Below, piece by piece: positions 10,312 through 20,295 of a DNA stretch of 64,000 nucleotides (its first letter is position 1; the number at the start of each line of letters is the position of its first letter). The notes under the pieces were generated by a model that saw only the letters and a list, made by a program, of their open reading frames with translations, ran no database searches and was not told where the DNA came from. This DNA is from Polynucleobacter sp. GWA2_45_21. Its GTDB lineage: Bacteria > Pseudomonadota > Gammaproteobacteria > Burkholderiales > Burkholderiaceae. A program made the translations under genes and the position numbers. Location of the stretch: NCBI RefSeq assembly GCF_001830325.1, contig NZ_MHZG01000001.1:1-64000 (forward strand). The letters run 5' to 3'.

Positions 10312-11138
10312 CAAATCAATCCAGCTAGTAATGCGGCAATTGGCATTGTTGGGATGAGGGCATCAACCCGATCTAAAACGCCGCCATGGCCAGGCAATAA
10401 ATGACTGCTGTCTTTGACGCCAGCTAAGCGCTTCAACTGAGATTCAAACAAATCACCAAAGATGCTGAACGCCGCTAATACGGTAACCATCAAGAACATG
10501 GGCACCCAACCAAATCGAATAGCCCAAGCACCAAACAAGGTATCACCTAGAGGCAAATAGACCACACATAAAAATGCATAGAGATAGCAAAGAACTAGGC
10601 CGCCTAGGGCTCCCTCAATCGACTTTCCAGGACTGATATTCACAGCCAACTTATGTTTACCAAAAGCCTTGCCAACAAAATATGCGCCAATATCGGCAAC
10701 CCAGACCAAAGCCATAGCGCTTAATAAAAAGACTAGGCCTAGCTCACGTAAAAAGACCAGAGCAAACCAAGTAGCTGGAAGAATAATTAAACCCAGAATG
10801 CTATAGAAAGGTTTGAATTTCTGGAGCGAGAGGTTCATCCCCTTTGCCAAAATAAATGGTGCCAGAAAGAACCAAAACAGGACTGCCATCATGAGCAGAG
10901 AGAACTGCCATGAAATCGCCTGAGTAGCCAGCAAAAACAAAATGATGGCCAAACAAAAGGCAGCATAGAGCCATGCCGCCTTTTTTGCCTCAGGGGCAAT
11001 CATGCGACTCCATTCCCAAGCAGCAACAACTAGCGCAACAAGAAAAAATCCGCCTAAGTAGATTGGTGGCAGTAAAAATAAGATGGGCAATAGCACTGCC
11101 ATCAAGATGGTGGCAGTAATGATTCGGGTTTTTAGCAT
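10311..11138 (-). CDS. cdsA: phosphatidate cytidylyltransferase
   Basis: CdsA makes CDP-diacylglycerol from phosphatidate and CTP, the branch point of phospholipid synthesis. The 275-aa integral membrane protein has about eight hydrophobic segments and the C-terminal family signature [21 protein letters not shown], with the KR, KD and HGG residues that bind metal and nucleotide. It sits between uppS and dxr, as is usual in this cluster, and is coupled to dxr by a one-base stop/start overlap. Confidence 0.95.
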   Translation of the reverse strand: MLKTRIITATILMAVLLPILFLLPPIYLGGFFLVALVVAAWEWSRMIAPEAKKAAWLYAAFCLAIILFLLATQAISWQFSLLMMAVLFWFFLAPFILAKGMNLSLQKFKPFYSILGLIILPATWFALVFLRELGLVFLLSAMALVWVADIGAYFVGKAFGKHKLAVNISPGKSIEGALGGLVLCYLYAFLCVVYLPLGDTLFGAWAIRFGWVPMFLMVTVLAAFSIFGDLFESQLKRLAGVKDSSHLLPGHGGVLDRVDALIPTMPIAALLAGLI

Positions 11139-11154
11139 AAGAGAATAAGAGTGC

Positions 11155-11928
11155 TTAGACTGCGTCGCTCAAGGGCGCGGAAGCCAGTTGAGCACTAGTG
11201 CGTCCAAAACGACGCTCGCGCTGACTAAACCAGTCAAACGCTTTGTGTAATTCAGCCTCATCAAAATCAGGCCAAAGGATATCCGTGAAATACAACTCGG
11301 TATAGGCCAGTTGCCATAGCAAGAAGTTGCTGACCCTTTGCTCGCCACCAGTACGAATAAACAAATCTGGTTCTGGAGCATACGCCATGGATAAATGGGG
11401 TTGTAATAACTCCTCTGATACTTGCTCCGGCTTTAAGCCAGGATTAGCAGCCAAACATTGACGCATCGCCTGCAAAATATCCCAACGACCACCATAGTTA
11501 GCTGCAATCGTAAAAGTTAAACTTTTGCAGCCAGCAGTTTTTTCTTCAGAGAACTGCACCATCTCCTGGATCGCAGAATCAAATCGACTGAGATCGCCAA
11601 TGAGGCGTAAGGCAATATCGTTTTCAGCCAGCCGAGAGACTTCACTTTTTAATGACTTGAGGAACAGCTTCATTAAAAAACCGACCTCTTCTGGTGGCCG
11701 GCGCCAATTTTCAGAGCTAAATGCAAATACAGTGAGGTATTCAACGCCGAGACGCCGGCACTCTTGAACAATCTTTCGTACTGCGCCCAATCCTTCGGAG
11801 TGCCCCGCTACCCTCGGCATGAAACGCTTGCTGGCCCAGCGCCCGTTACCATCCATGATGATGGCAACATGGCGAGGAATAGCGCTCACCTCGGGAACAA
11901 CCAAGGTAGAACTAGTGTGCTGGGTCAT
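11155..11928 (-). CDS. uppS: isoprenyl (undecaprenyl) diphosphate synthase
   Basis: This cis-prenyltransferase builds undecaprenyl diphosphate, the lipid carrier for peptidoglycan and O-antigen. The 257-aa protein has the catalytic block [10 protein letters not shown] (Asp26), the [11 protein letters not shown] loop and the C-terminal [15 protein letters not shown] segment that binds isopentenyl diphosphate. It has about 20 extra N-terminal residues compared with minimal homologues. It lies 30 bp after frr and 16 bp before cdsA, clearly one transcription unit. Confidence 0.95.
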   Translation of the reverse strand: MTQHTSSTLVVPEVSAIPRHVAIIMDGNGRWASKRFMPRVAGHSEGLGAVRKIVQECRRLGVEYLTVFAFSSENWRRPPEEVGFLMKLFLKSLKSEVSRLAENDIALRLIGDLSRFDSAIQEMVQFSEEKTAGCKSLTFTIAANYGGRWDILQAMRQCLAANPGLKPEQVSEELLQPHLSMAYAPEPDLFIRTGGEQRVSNFLLWQLAYTELYFTDILWPDFDEAELHKAFDWFSQRERRFGRTSAQLASAPLSDAV

Positions 11929-11958
11929 GAAGCGAATGATAAAAAATGAATCTGACGA

Positions 11959-12519
11959 TTAAACCGTCATGATCTCTTTTTCTTTTTCAGAAACGATTTT
12001 ATCGATTTCAACAACGGTACGATCTGTCATCTTCTGAATCTCATCAGTTGCACGACGCTCATCATCCTCAGAAATTTCTTTATCTTTAGTGAGGCGCTTG
12101 AGGTGCTCATTGGCATCACGACGTAAATTACGTACGGCGATTTTGGCATCTTCACCCTCGTTCTTGACCACCTTAGTTAAGTCGCGACGACGCTCTTCTG
12201 TCAATGCCGGCATTGGTACACGAATCACTGTACCTTGGGAGGCTGGATTGAGACCTAAATCAGAATCACGAATCGCCTTCTCAATTGCGCCAACCATCGT
12301 CTTTTCAAATGGTTGAACGTTAATTGTTCTAGCGTCAGCCAAACCTAAGCTAGCCACTTGGCTCAGCGGTGTTGGGTTACCGTAGTAATCTACTTGAATG
12401 TGCTCCAAGATTCCTGGGTTTGCACGGCCAGAACGAATTTTTGCCAAATTGGATTTCAAAGCCTCAAGAGACTTCTGCATCTTTTGATCGGTAGTGGATT
12501 TAATTTCTGCTGCGGACAT
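11959..12519 (-). CDS. frr: ribosome recycling factor
   Basis: RRF splits post-termination ribosomes together with EF-G. The 186-aa protein has the all-helical family pattern with [12 protein letters not shown] near the N-terminus, the [13 protein letters not shown]-like block in the middle, and the charged C-terminal helix. The ATG at 12519 is preferred over a TTG one codon upstream because a perfect AGGAGG lies 4 nt before it. It is 11 bp downstream of pyrH. Confidence 0.97.
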   Translation of the reverse strand: MSAAEIKSTTDQKMQKSLEALKSNLAKIRSGRANPGILEHIQVDYYGNPTPLSQVASLGLADARTINVQPFEKTMVGAIEKAIRDSDLGLNPASQGTVIRVPMPALTEERRRDLTKVVKNEGEDAKIAVRNLRRDANEHLKRLTKDKEISEDDERRATDEIQKMTDRTVVEIDKIVSEKEKEIMTV

Positions 12520-12530
12520 CAAGCCTCCTA

Positions 12531-13241
12531 TTAAACGTGTACTAAAGTGCCTTCAGATTCACCCTGGACCACGCGCATCAATGCGCCTGGCTTGAGAATT
12601 GAAAACACTTTGATGGGTAATTTGCGATCACGACACAATGCAAAAGCAGTTGCATCCATCACTTGCAAGTTTTTGATGATGGCCTCATCAAAAGTAATTG
12701 TCTTGTAAAGAGTAGCTGTTGGATCCTTCATTGGATCGGCACTGTAAATACCATCTACCTTAGTGGCCTTCAGAACAATCTCTGCCGCCATCTCAGCACC
12801 ACGCAAGGCCGCAGCTGTATCAGTAGTAAAGAATGGGTTTCCTGTACCTGCAGCAAAAATCACTACCTTGCCTTCAGTCAAAGCACGAATTGCACGAGGA
12901 CGAATGTAAGGCTCAACCACTTGATCCATTCTGAGAGCAGATTGCACTCGCGCTTCGACACCTTTTTGGCGCAAAGCATCTTGCAGTGCAAGTGAGTTCA
13001 TCATGGTGGCCAGCATTCCCATGTAGTCAGCAGTTGCACGATCCATACCGGCTGCACCACCTGCTACACCGCGGAAAATATTTCCGCCGCCGATCACGAT
13101 AGCCAACTGAACACCGCTATTCACTACATCGGCAATTTCTTTCACCATGGAATCGATGGTGACTGGATTGATGCCAAAAGCATCATCCCCCATGAGGGCT
13201 TCACCAGAAAGTTTTAAGAGAACACGTTTGTAGGCTGGCAT
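12531..13241 (-). CDS. pyrH: UMP kinase
   Basis: PyrH phosphorylates UMP to UDP and is allosterically controlled by GTP and UTP. The 236-aa amino-acid-kinase-fold protein begins [17 protein letters not shown] (phosphate-binding Lys and Gly), has [11 protein letters not shown] and [16 protein letters not shown] (acceptor site), and ends in the usual beta-strand. It is the first gene after the tsf terminator, so a promoter in 13242-13345 probably drives the long downstream run. A GGAAAA ribosome binding site precedes the ATG. Confidence 0.97.
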   Translation of the reverse strand: MPAYKRVLLKLSGEALMGDDAFGINPVTIDSMVKEIADVVNSGVQLAIVIGGGNIFRGVAGGAAGMDRATADYMGMLATMMNSLALQDALRQKGVEARVQSALRMDQVVEPYIRPRAIRALTEGKVVIFAAGTGNPFFTTDTAAALRGAEMAAEIVLKATKVDGIYSADPMKDPTATLYKTITFDEAIIKNLQVMDATAFALCRDRKLPIKVFSILKPGALMRVVQGESEGTLVHV

Positions 13242-13349
13242 CGTTTTATTTTCCGTAATTTGCCAAGCAATTTACTTGCTTAGCTTATTGATCTTTAAGT
13301 ACTTTTTAATAACTTGCCCAAATTATAAAGGGCTTGGCACAGATCAAAC

Positions 13350-13386
13350 AAAAGGGCATAGAAACCAAGATTTCTATGCCCTTTTG
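13350..13386 (-). terminator. rho-independent terminator of rpsB-tsf
   Basis: A perfect inverted repeat with arms AAAGGGCATAGAAA and TTTCTATGCCCTTT and a 6-nt loop lies 44 nt after the tsf stop, with a short T-run on the minus strand. It is nearly symmetrical and separates rpsB-tsf from pyrH. Confidence 0.9.
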
Positions 13387-13430
13387 GGTATTACAGCCTT
13401 ACTGGGCAAGCCCAGCAGTTTTGGAGCTAA

Positions 13431-14309
13431 TTAAGCGCCTTTAGCAGCGGCAACCTGAGCAGCAACTTCAGCCGCAAAGTCGTCTTGACGCTTCTCAATG
13501 CCCTCACCCACAACAAACATGGTGAAACCCTTGATTGTTGTGTTAGCGGCCTTGAGCATTTGCTCAACAGTTTGCTTGTCGTTTTTAACGAAAGTTTGGT
13601 TCAATAAAGAAACCTCTTTGAGGTACTTCTGAATAGAACCTTCAACCATCTTCTCAACGATTTCTGGCGGTTTGCCAGATTCAGCAGCTTTTTGAACAGC
13701 AACACTACGCTCAACAGCAATTGCTTCAGCAGGAACATCAGCCATCGACAAAGCCACTGGCTTCATTGCAGCAATATGCATTGCCACGTCTTTAGCTGCA
13801 GTCTCGTCACCTTCAAACTCAACCATCACACCAATACGTGTGCCGTGAAGGTAAGAAACCAACTTGTTGCTACCAGCAAAACGCTTGAAGCGACGTGGCA
13901 TGATGTTCTCGCCGATCTTACCGATCAAGGCGCTACGAACTTCATCAACAGTTTGACCATTCATTGGCAATGCAAGTAATGCAGCAACGTCAGCTGGATT
14001 CTTTTCAGAAATCAGATTTGCGCAGGCCTGTGTGAATGCCAAGAAATCATCATTCTTGGAAACGAAGTCAGTTTCGCAGTTCACTTCCAACAAAGTACCA
14101 GTGGTGCCATTGATTGCAGAAGCAACAATGCCTTCAGCAGTAACGCGGGATGCCGCTTTACCAGCTTTGCTACCAAGCTTTACACGCAGAATTTCTTCTG
14201 CACGAGCCATGTCACCATCAGCTTCAGTCAATGCTTTTTTGCACTCCATCATCGGAGCATCAGTCTTGGCACGTAACTCGCCAACCATTGCAGCGGTAAT
14301 AGCAGCCAT
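13431..14309 (-). CDS. tsf: translation elongation factor Ts
   Basis: EF-Ts is the nucleotide exchange factor for EF-Tu. The 292-aa protein has the N-terminal UBA-like domain with [18 protein letters not shown] and the core motif [11 protein letters not shown], followed by two alpha/beta subdomains and the coiled-coil insertion. The start codon overlaps the rpsB stop as TAATG, so translation is coupled to rpsB. Length matches betaproteobacterial EF-Ts. Confidence 0.98.
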   Translation of the reverse strand: MAAITAAMVGELRAKTDAPMMECKKALTEADGDMARAEEILRVKLGSKAGKAASRVTAEGIVASAINGTTGTLLEVNCETDFVSKNDDFLAFTQACANLISEKNPADVAALLALPMNGQTVDEVRSALIGKIGENIMPRRFKRFAGSNKLVSYLHGTRIGVMVEFEGDETAAKDVAMHIAAMKPVALSMADVPAEAIAVERSVAVQKAAESGKPPEIVEKMVEGSIQKYLKEVSLLNQTFVKNDKQTVEQMLKAANTTIKGFTMFVVGEGIEKRQDDFAAEVAAQVAAAKGA

Positions 14310-15058
14310 TATTCAGCTTTCCCTTCTTCAACAAACTCTTCTTCGCCTTCTTTAACGGCAGTCAAGATTTCTTGAACAGAATTAGCTTTACCTTCGAGAA
14401 TTGCATCAGCAATACCGCGAGCGTAGAGAAGAACAGCTTTGCTTGAGTCATCGTTACCAGGGATGATGTAATCAACACCTTCTGGTGAGTGGTTAGTATC
14501 AACCACAGCGATAACAGGAATACCAAGCTTGTTAGCTTCGGTGATAGCAATCTTGTGGTAACCAACGTCCACTACGAAAATTGCATCAGGAACGCCGTTC
14601 AAATCTTGAATACCGCCAAGCGCTTTTTGTAACTTGTCGAGATCGCGATCGTTAGTCAAAGCTTCTTTCTTAGAAAGCTTTTCCCAATCGCCAGCTTCTT
14701 TAGCAACTGCCATATCCTTCAAACGCTTAAGGGAACCTTTAACAGTTTTGAAGTTAGTGAGCGTACCGCCCAACCAACGGCTGTCGATGTAAGGCATACC
14801 AGCACGAGCAGCTTCTTCAGCAATGATCTCGCGTGACTGACGCTTAGTACCAACAAATAAGATAGTTCCACGATTAGCAGCAACTTGTTTTGCAAATTTC
14901 AGGGCGTCCTGAAACATTGGCAATGTTTTTTCTAAGTTGATGATGTGAATTTTGTTGCGATGGCCGAAAATGTAAGGGGCCATTCTTGGGGACCAGAAAC
15001 GGGTTTGGTGACCAAAATGGCAACCGGCTTCCAGCATTTGACGCATAGTTACTGACAT
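14309..15058 (-). CDS. rpsB: 30S ribosomal protein S2
   Basis: S2 binds the 30S head-body junction and is needed for S1 docking. The 249-aa protein begins with the family block [18 protein letters not shown], has FVGTKRQ and [16 protein letters not shown], and the [13 protein letters not shown] segment, ending in an acidic tail. A good AGGAG ribosome binding site precedes the ATG. It heads the rpsB-tsf operon. Confidence 0.98.
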   Translation of the reverse strand: MSVTMRQMLEAGCHFGHQTRFWSPRMAPYIFGHRNKIHIINLEKTLPMFQDALKFAKQVAANRGTILFVGTKRQSREIIAEEAARAGMPYIDSRWLGGTLTNFKTVKGSLKRLKDMAVAKEAGDWEKLSKKEALTNDRDLDKLQKALGGIQDLNGVPDAIFVVDVGYHKIAITEANKLGIPVIAVVDTNHSPEGVDYIIPGNDDSSKAVLLYARGIADAILEGKANSVQEILTAVKEGEEEFVEEGKAE

Positions 15059-15195
15059 AACTTCTCCTAAGGGTTAGTTTCTAAGATTGAGTCCTAGCTG
15101 CGCTAAAAAACGCCACCCTGGAAGGCTCAACCCGCGATTTCAGATCTAAATTGACCTGAGAACGAAATTATAGCTTAAATATCAATCACCTAGAC
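15059..15195 (-). promoter_or_regulatory. rpsB promoter and leader
   Basis: A perfect TATAAT lies at 15172-15167 on the minus strand, giving a leader of about 100 nt before rpsB. No good -35 hexamer is seen at the usual spacing. S2 operons in proteobacteria are commonly autoregulated through the leader; I could not identify a defined S2-binding fold here. Confidence 0.5.
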
Positions 15196-15314
15196 CCCTC
15201 CCACCTCACTCAAGCAATCTCAAGCCCCGTGTAAATACCTTGAAATGGACTATTTGCCCAATTTTTGAGCATTACAGATCTACCAAAAACTGCCAAGTCG
15301 TTGATAATCAAGGC

Positions 15315-16151
15315 ATGAATAGTGTATTTACCGCCGAAAAAGACATCCAAGGGATGCGCGAGGCTGGCCGCCTAGCCAGTGAAGTTCTTGACCACGTAGC
15401 CCCGCACGTTAAAGCTGGCGTGAGTACAGCTGAATTGGATCGTATTTGCCACGAGTACATGCGCGATGTCCAAAAGACCATTCCAGCCCCTCTAAATTAC
15501 CAGCCGCCAGGCTACCCACCCTTTCCGGCATCTATCTGCACTTCAGTCAATGATGTGATTTGCCATGGCATTCCTGGCGAGAAGATTTTAAAAACTGGTG
15601 ATGTTGTGAATCTCGATATCACCGTCATTACGCCCGATGGTTACTACGGCGATACCAGCCGTATGTTTATGGTTGGTGAAGTTTCCGTATTGGCGAAACG
15701 TCTCACTCAAATTACTTTTGAATGCATGTGGCTTGGCATTGCTCAGGTAAAACCAGGTGCATCACTAGGTGACATTGGTCACGTCATTCAGCAACATGCT
15801 GAAAATGCTGGCTACTCTGTTGTGCGTGAGTATTGTGGCCACGGTATTGGCAAGGTGTTTCATCAAGACCCGCAGATTCTTCACTACGGCAAACCAGGTA
15901 CTGGCGAAAAACTGAAAGAAGGCATGACCTTCACTATTGAACCGATGATTAATGCTGGCAAGCGCGATATTCGTACCATGCCCGATCAGTGGACAGTGAA
16001 GACTAAGGATCGCAGCCTCTCCGCCCAATGGGAGCACACGCTTTTGGTAACAGCTACGGGTGTTGAGGTGCTCACTTGGTCAGAGGGTAGCAATCCCGCT
16101 CCTGATTGCGTGAAAAGTCTTTCATTTAGACCAAGCTTAGCCAACGCTTAA
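15315..16151 (+). CDS. map: methionine aminopeptidase, type I
   Basis: Map removes the N-terminal methionine from nascent proteins using two metal ions. The 278-aa pita-bread-fold protein has the metal ligands in VVNLDITVITPDGYYGDTSRMF (two Asp), the CGHGIGKVFH block (His), TFTIEPMI (Glu) and AQWEHTLLVT (Glu). The frame is open further upstream, but the ATG at 15315 (MNSVFTAEKD) fits the family start. It is divergent from rpsB, a common arrangement, and is followed 22 bp later by glnD. Confidence 0.95.
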   Translation: MNSVFTAEKDIQGMREAGRLASEVLDHVAPHVKAGVSTAELDRICHEYMRDVQKTIPAPLNYQPPGYPPFPASICTSVNDVICHGIPGEKILKTGDVVNLDITVITPDGYYGDTSRMFMVGEVSVLAKRLTQITFECMWLGIAQVKPGASLGDIGHVIQQHAENAGYSVVREYCGHGIGKVFHQDPQILHYGKPGTGEKLKEGMTFTIEPMINAGKRDIRTMPDQWTVKTKDRSLSAQWEHTLLVTATGVEVLTWSEGSNPAPDCVKSLSFRPSLANA

Positions 16152-16173
16152 TTAATCATTTAGTTCAAACGCA

Positions 16174-18777
16174 ATGGGTCAACCTCTCACAGCGATGAAA
16201 CCTATTGCAGACGTTGCTAGCTTAAGAGCCGCTCGAGAGTTGGTCTATGCTGATTTTCGCGAGCATCAAGTTGTTGGGCGATTAACCAAGCAATTGAGTA
16301 AGCTCAGTGATGAACTCCTCATTAGCTTATGGAACTCCTGTGATTTAAATGCAGATGCTGCTCTGGTAGCGGTAGGTGGGTTCGGTAGAGGTGCACTGTT
16401 CCCCTACTCCGATATTGATATTCTGATTCTGCTGCCTGAGGATAAGAAATTCTTCGAAGAAGTATTAGCCACCAAGATTGAAAAGTTTGTAGCGCAATGC
16501 TGGGATACTGGCCTAGAGATTGGTTCCTCAGTAAGAACAGTCGCCGAATGCGTCTCGGAGGCAGAGCAAGACATCACCGTTCGTACCTCCCTGCTAGAGT
16601 CACGACTCATTTGCGGTAAGAAAGCCCTCTTCAAGGAATTTGAATCTGTTTATGAAAAGACTTTAGATCCCAAGCCCTTCTTTCAGGCAAAGCTAGCAGA
16701 GCAAATTCAACGTCACTACAAATACCAAGATACCCCCTACTCACTTGAGCCCAATTGCAAAGAGAGTCCCGGTGGCTTACGTGACCTACAGGTCATCTCT
16801 TGGGTCAGTAAAGCAGCGCACCTAGGCAATACGTTTAAAGATCTTAGCCTTACTGGATTGGTAACTCAACGTGAGTTAACTGAGCTCAATCGCAACCAGC
16901 GTTTTTTAGAGACCCTGCGTGCTAACTTGCACCTGCTTGCAAAGCGTAGGCAAGACGTATTGGCGTTTGACCTACAAGCTCCACTTGCCGCAGCGATGGG
17001 GATTAAAGAAGAGTCTTCCAGACTAGCCAGTGAAGCCATCATGCGTCGCTACTATTGGGCAGCTAAAGCAGTTAACCAATTAAATGATGTGCTGCTGCAA
17101 AATATTGAAGCGCTTCTCTTCCCCCAAGAGTCCAAAACAACTCATGCAATTGCTGGTGAAGGTAATGAGTGCTTTATTGAACGTCAAGGTGTCTTGGATA
17201 TCAGCGACCCCGAACTATTTCAGAAGCATCCAGAGAAAATTCTGAGAACCTTCTTGGTATTTGCTCAAACAGCAAACGTCAAGAGCTTGTCTGCAACGAT
17301 CTTTAGAGCGCTATACAACGCCCGCCAGAAGATGGATAGTAAATGGCGAAAAGATCCAGTCAACCGCGCACTATTTATTGAGATTCTAAAAGAGCCAGAA
17401 GGAGTGAGCCGGGCCTTCCAGCTCATGAATCGCACCAGTGTTCTCGGCCGCTATTTGCCCGCCTTTAGAAAAATTGTTGGTCAGATGCAGCATGACTTGT
17501 TTCACGTTTACACAGTCGACCAACACATCTTGATGGTGCTGCGTAATGTACGTCGCTTTATGGTGGTTGAACATACCCATGAGTTCCCCTTCTGCAGCAG
17601 CCTAATTGCCCATTTTGAAAAACCTTGGCTATTGGTGATTGCCGCTCTCTTTCATGACATTGCCAAAGGACGTGGCGGCGATCACTCTGAACTTGGCAAA
17701 GCAGATATGCGCAAGTTCGCAAAAGATCATGGCTTGGATAAAGCGGATACCGAGTTATTGGTATGGTTGGTTGCGGAACACTTGAATATGAGTCAAGTAG
17801 CTCAGAAGCAAGACATCACCGATCCAGAGGTTGTCCAAGCCTTTGCTAAAAAGGTGGGTGATGAACGTCACCTTACCGCGCTATATCTGTTAACGGTTGC
17901 CGATGTCCGCGGAACTAGCCCTAAAGTCTGGAATGCCTGGAAAGGCAAACTATTAGAGGATCTGTATCGCGTTACCTTACGTGTATTGGGTGGCGCAAAA
18001 CCAGATGCATCTTCCGAGCTCGCTCAGCATCAAGAAGAATCCCGTGCCAAGTTGCGCCTCTATGCAATTGAGGACTCTGCCTACGAGAATTTATGGAAGC
18101 AATTAGATGTTGCATTCTTTTTACGTCAAGATGCGGCGGATATCGCCTGGCTTACACGCCATCTCTACAACAAGGTGGATAGTGAAATTCCGGTTGTACG
18201 GGCTCGCCTCTCTCCAGTTGGAGAAGGCTTACAAATTGCTGTCTACGTCAAAGACCAAGAAGATCTCTTCGCCAGAATTTGTGCTTACTTTGAGCGTCAT
18301 GGCTTCTCGATTTGGGATGCCCGCATTCACACAACAAAGCATGGCTATGCACTGGATACATTCCAAATCTCAGGCAGTAATTTGGTAGATGAAGGCGGTA
18401 GTTACCGCGATCTCATACAGTTAGTGGAATATGAACTGACAGCCGCACTGCAAAACAATGATCCACTGCCCTCACCCAGCATGGGAAGGCTTTCAAGACA
18501 GTCTCGCACCTTCCCTATCCAGCCACGCGTTCATATGATTCCAGATGAACGTGGTCATTACTACGCACTGTCTCTATCGGCAAGCGATCGCACCGGCCTA
18601 CTGTATGCAATATCCAGAGTCTTAGCTAAACACCAAGTCTCATTACATACCGCACGCATCAACACATTGGGCGAGCGAGTGGAAGACGTATTCCTATTGG
18701 ATGCAGCTAACTTGAGCAAGAACCCTAAACTGCAGATCTTGCTGGAGACGGATTTATTAGAGGCGCTAGGGGCTTAA
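16174..18777 (+). CDS. glnD: bifunctional [protein-PII] uridylyltransferase/uridylyl-removing enzyme
   Basis: GlnD senses glutamine and uridylylates or de-uridylylates PII proteins, setting nitrogen regulation. The 867-aa protein has the nucleotidyltransferase motif [17 protein letters not shown] (about residues 67-84), the GlnD linker domain, an HD hydrolase domain with [12 protein letters not shown] (His494-Asp495), and two C-terminal ACT domains (about residues 680-760 and 790-865). The order and length match the family. The first ATG is used; a second ATG seven codons later is an alternative. Confidence 0.96.
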   Translation: MGQPLTAMKPIADVASLRAARELVYADFREHQVVGRLTKQLSKLSDELLISLWNSCDLNADAALVAVGGFGRGALFPYSDIDILILLPEDKKFFEEVLATKIEKFVAQCWDTGLEIGSSVRTVAECVSEAEQDITVRTSLLESRLICGKKALFKEFESVYEKTLDPKPFFQAKLAEQIQRHYKYQDTPYSLEPNCKESPGGLRDLQVISWVSKAAHLGNTFKDLSLTGLVTQRELTELNRNQRFLETLRANLHLLAKRRQDVLAFDLQAPLAAAMGIKEESSRLASEAIMRRYYWAAKAVNQLNDVLLQNIEALLFPQESKTTHAIAGEGNECFIERQGVLDISDPELFQKHPEKILRTFLVFAQTANVKSLSATIFRALYNARQKMDSKWRKDPVNRALFIEILKEPEGVSRAFQLMNRTSVLGRYLPAFRKIVGQMQHDLFHVYTVDQHILMVLRNVRRFMVVEHTHEFPFCSSLIAHFEKPWLLVIAALFHDIAKGRGGDHSELGKADMRKFAKDHGLDKADTELLVWLVAEHLNMSQVAQKQDITDPEVVQAFAKKVGDERHLTALYLLTVADVRGTSPKVWNAWKGKLLEDLYRVTLRVLGGAKPDASSELAQHQEESRAKLRLYAIEDSAYENLWKQLDVAFFLRQDAADIAWLTRHLYNKVDSEIPVVRARLSPVGEGLQIAVYVKDQEDLFARICAYFERHGFSIWDARIHTTKHGYALDTFQISGSNLVDEGGSYRDLIQLVEYELTAALQNNDPLPSPSMGRLSRQSRTFPIQPRVHMIPDERGHYYALSLSASDRTGLLYAISRVLAKHQVSLHTARINTLGERVEDVFLLDAANLSKNPKLQILLETDLLEALGA

Positions 18778-18870
18778 TCGGCAATATCTCCAATGCTTAT
18801 TTACAAGCAGTGCTTAACATAGATTGCTGCCGGAATGTTCGCCAACGGCCCGAAGCAGACTTTAATGCCT

Positions 18871-19302
18871 TTATTTCATATGGGCACAACAGATGTCTAG
18901 CCAGACCTTCAATCTAGCTAACTCATAGGCATAGTGAAATCTCTTCTTGAACTCAGCTCGCTTTTGGCATTGCCTACCAACCTCAATGCACCTCTCTAAT
19001 GTCCATGTTGCAGGAACAGAGGGCTTTCTACGAAACCCTTTGATGTGCGTAGTGCATTTGGTAAGCCAACCCCGTTTTATAGCCTTGCTGTAACTGATCG
19101 GGCTTTCCCTTTCCCACTGCTCTCTTGTGGAAAAGTGCGACGCCTCTGTAATGCAACGCCCAAGCGTCCAATAACTCTCTTCAACAACTGATTGATTCAA
19201 ACACCAGCTTCTCACTGGTATCGTCGTTCTGAATTGTTTATAGGGGATACTTGGAAAATTTGAGCTTGCATTAATGTCTCCTACCAATTTATTAATCTGC
19301 AT
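18871..19302 (-). CDS. small protein with two tandem about 45-aa repeats
   Basis: This 143-aa protein contains two copies of a roughly 45-residue unit, near residues 43-88 and 98-143. They follow the same pattern: WTL-x-RCI, a helix, S/F..., YSKAIKRGWL or YELARLKVWL, then CCAHMK or CTTHIK. Comparable units, ending in GWLD-x-x-x-H, occur as repeats in nuclease-associated and phage-borne proteins and may bind DNA; that is a family impression from memory. The ATG overlaps the end of the binding-protein gene by 11 nt and has a GGAG site 4 nt upstream, so translation is probably coupled. Function unknown. Confidence 0.6.
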   Translation of the reverse strand: MQINKLVGDINASSNFPSIPYKQFRTTIPVRSWCLNQSVVEESYWTLGRCITEASHFSTREQWERESPISYSKAIKRGWLTKCTTHIKGFRRKPSVPATWTLERCIEVGRQCQKRAEFKKRFHYAYELARLKVWLDICCAHMK

Positions 19303-20269
19303 AAGCTCCAGCCGATTGGATTACTTTGCCCCAACGATCAACTTCAGCTTCTACGAATTTTTTGTGACCTGTAGGCGTATTGCGATCATCCTTAATGACT
19401 GAAATTCCTAGAGCTTCTTCACGCTTAATAAATTCTGGGTCTTTCAAGGCTACTTTTAAAGCAGAATTTAGCTTTGCAATGATTTCTGGTGGCGTGCCCT
19501 TTGGTGCATATAAGCCGTGCCAAACTTGAACGTTGAAATCCTTCAAGCCAGACTCGGATAAGGTTGGTACATTTTTTAGTGCGGGAATTGTTGCTCTCTT
19601 AGTACTTGTTACTCCAAATACCTTAACCTTACCGCCCTCAATTTGGGGCACTGAATTAGTCGCCTGCTCGCACATAATGTCTACTTGACCAGCCATCAGA
19701 TCTGCCATTGCGGGCGCAGTACCCTTATACGGAACAGTTGTTAAATCCGCCTTTAATGCCTGCTGAATCATCAACCCACATAAGTGTGACGCAGAACCAA
19801 TACCAGCGTTTGCCATATTTAATTTACCACCGCTTGATTCAATGTATTTTCTCAGTTCGGCGAAATTTTTAGCGTCAACTGTTGGCTTTGTAATTAAAGT
19901 AGATGGAGCTTCATTTACTAAGCCTAAAAACTCAAAATCATCAGGTACTTTGTAGCTCAATTTTCGATATAGAGCTGGGGCTGTCGCCATGCCAATGTGA
20001 TGAACCAATAAGGTATAGCCATCAGGCTTTGCATTGGCTACCTTGGCTGCGCCAATAGTTCCACCCGCCCCACCAGTGTTATCAACAACAATGGTTTCTT
20101 TAAGTGGCTTGCGAAGAGCCTCGGCTAAATCACGAGCAATCTTATCGGATGGCCCACCGGCTGCGAAAGGAACAACGATCGTAATAGGTCTATCAGGATA
20201 ATCGGCTAGCGCAAATGGTGTTGAACTAGCAATACCTACCGCTATAAGAACTTTAGTTAATAGCTTCAT
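19292..20269 (-). CDS. Bug-family (tripartite tricarboxylate transporter) solute-binding protein
   Basis: Bug proteins are periplasmic receptors for carboxylates, expanded in Burkholderiales and often without a dedicated transporter. The 325-aa protein has a signal peptide cleaved near ALADYPDRP, then PITIVVPFAAGGPSDKIAR and the NTGGAGGTIGA ligand loop, and PYKGTAPAMADLMAGQVD, all family hallmarks. A strong AGGAG site lies 7 nt before the ATG. It follows the tartrate dehydratase-like gene by 26 bp, which suggests that it may bind tartrate or a related diacid; this is an inference. Confidence 0.92.
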   Translation of the reverse strand: MKLLTKVLIAVGIASSTPFALADYPDRPITIVVPFAAGGPSDKIARDLAEALRKPLKETIVVDNTGGAGGTIGAAKVANAKPDGYTLLVHHIGMATAPALYRKLSYKVPDDFEFLGLVNEAPSTLITKPTVDAKNFAELRKYIESSGGKLNMANAGIGSASHLCGLMIQQALKADLTTVPYKGTAPAMADLMAGQVDIMCEQATNSVPQIEGGKVKVFGVTSTKRATIPALKNVPTLSESGLKDFNVQVWHGLYAPKGTPPEIIAKLNSALKVALKDPEFIKREEALGISVIKDDRNTPTGHKKFVEAEVDRWGKVIQSAGAYAD

Positions 20270-20295
20270 CTTTATCTCCTCAGATAATTAATGTT

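Noticed and set aside
15059-15239. Known riboswitch upstream of rpsB or map
   Set aside because: No riboswitch core motif could be recognised; only a -10 element and an ordinary leader are supported.
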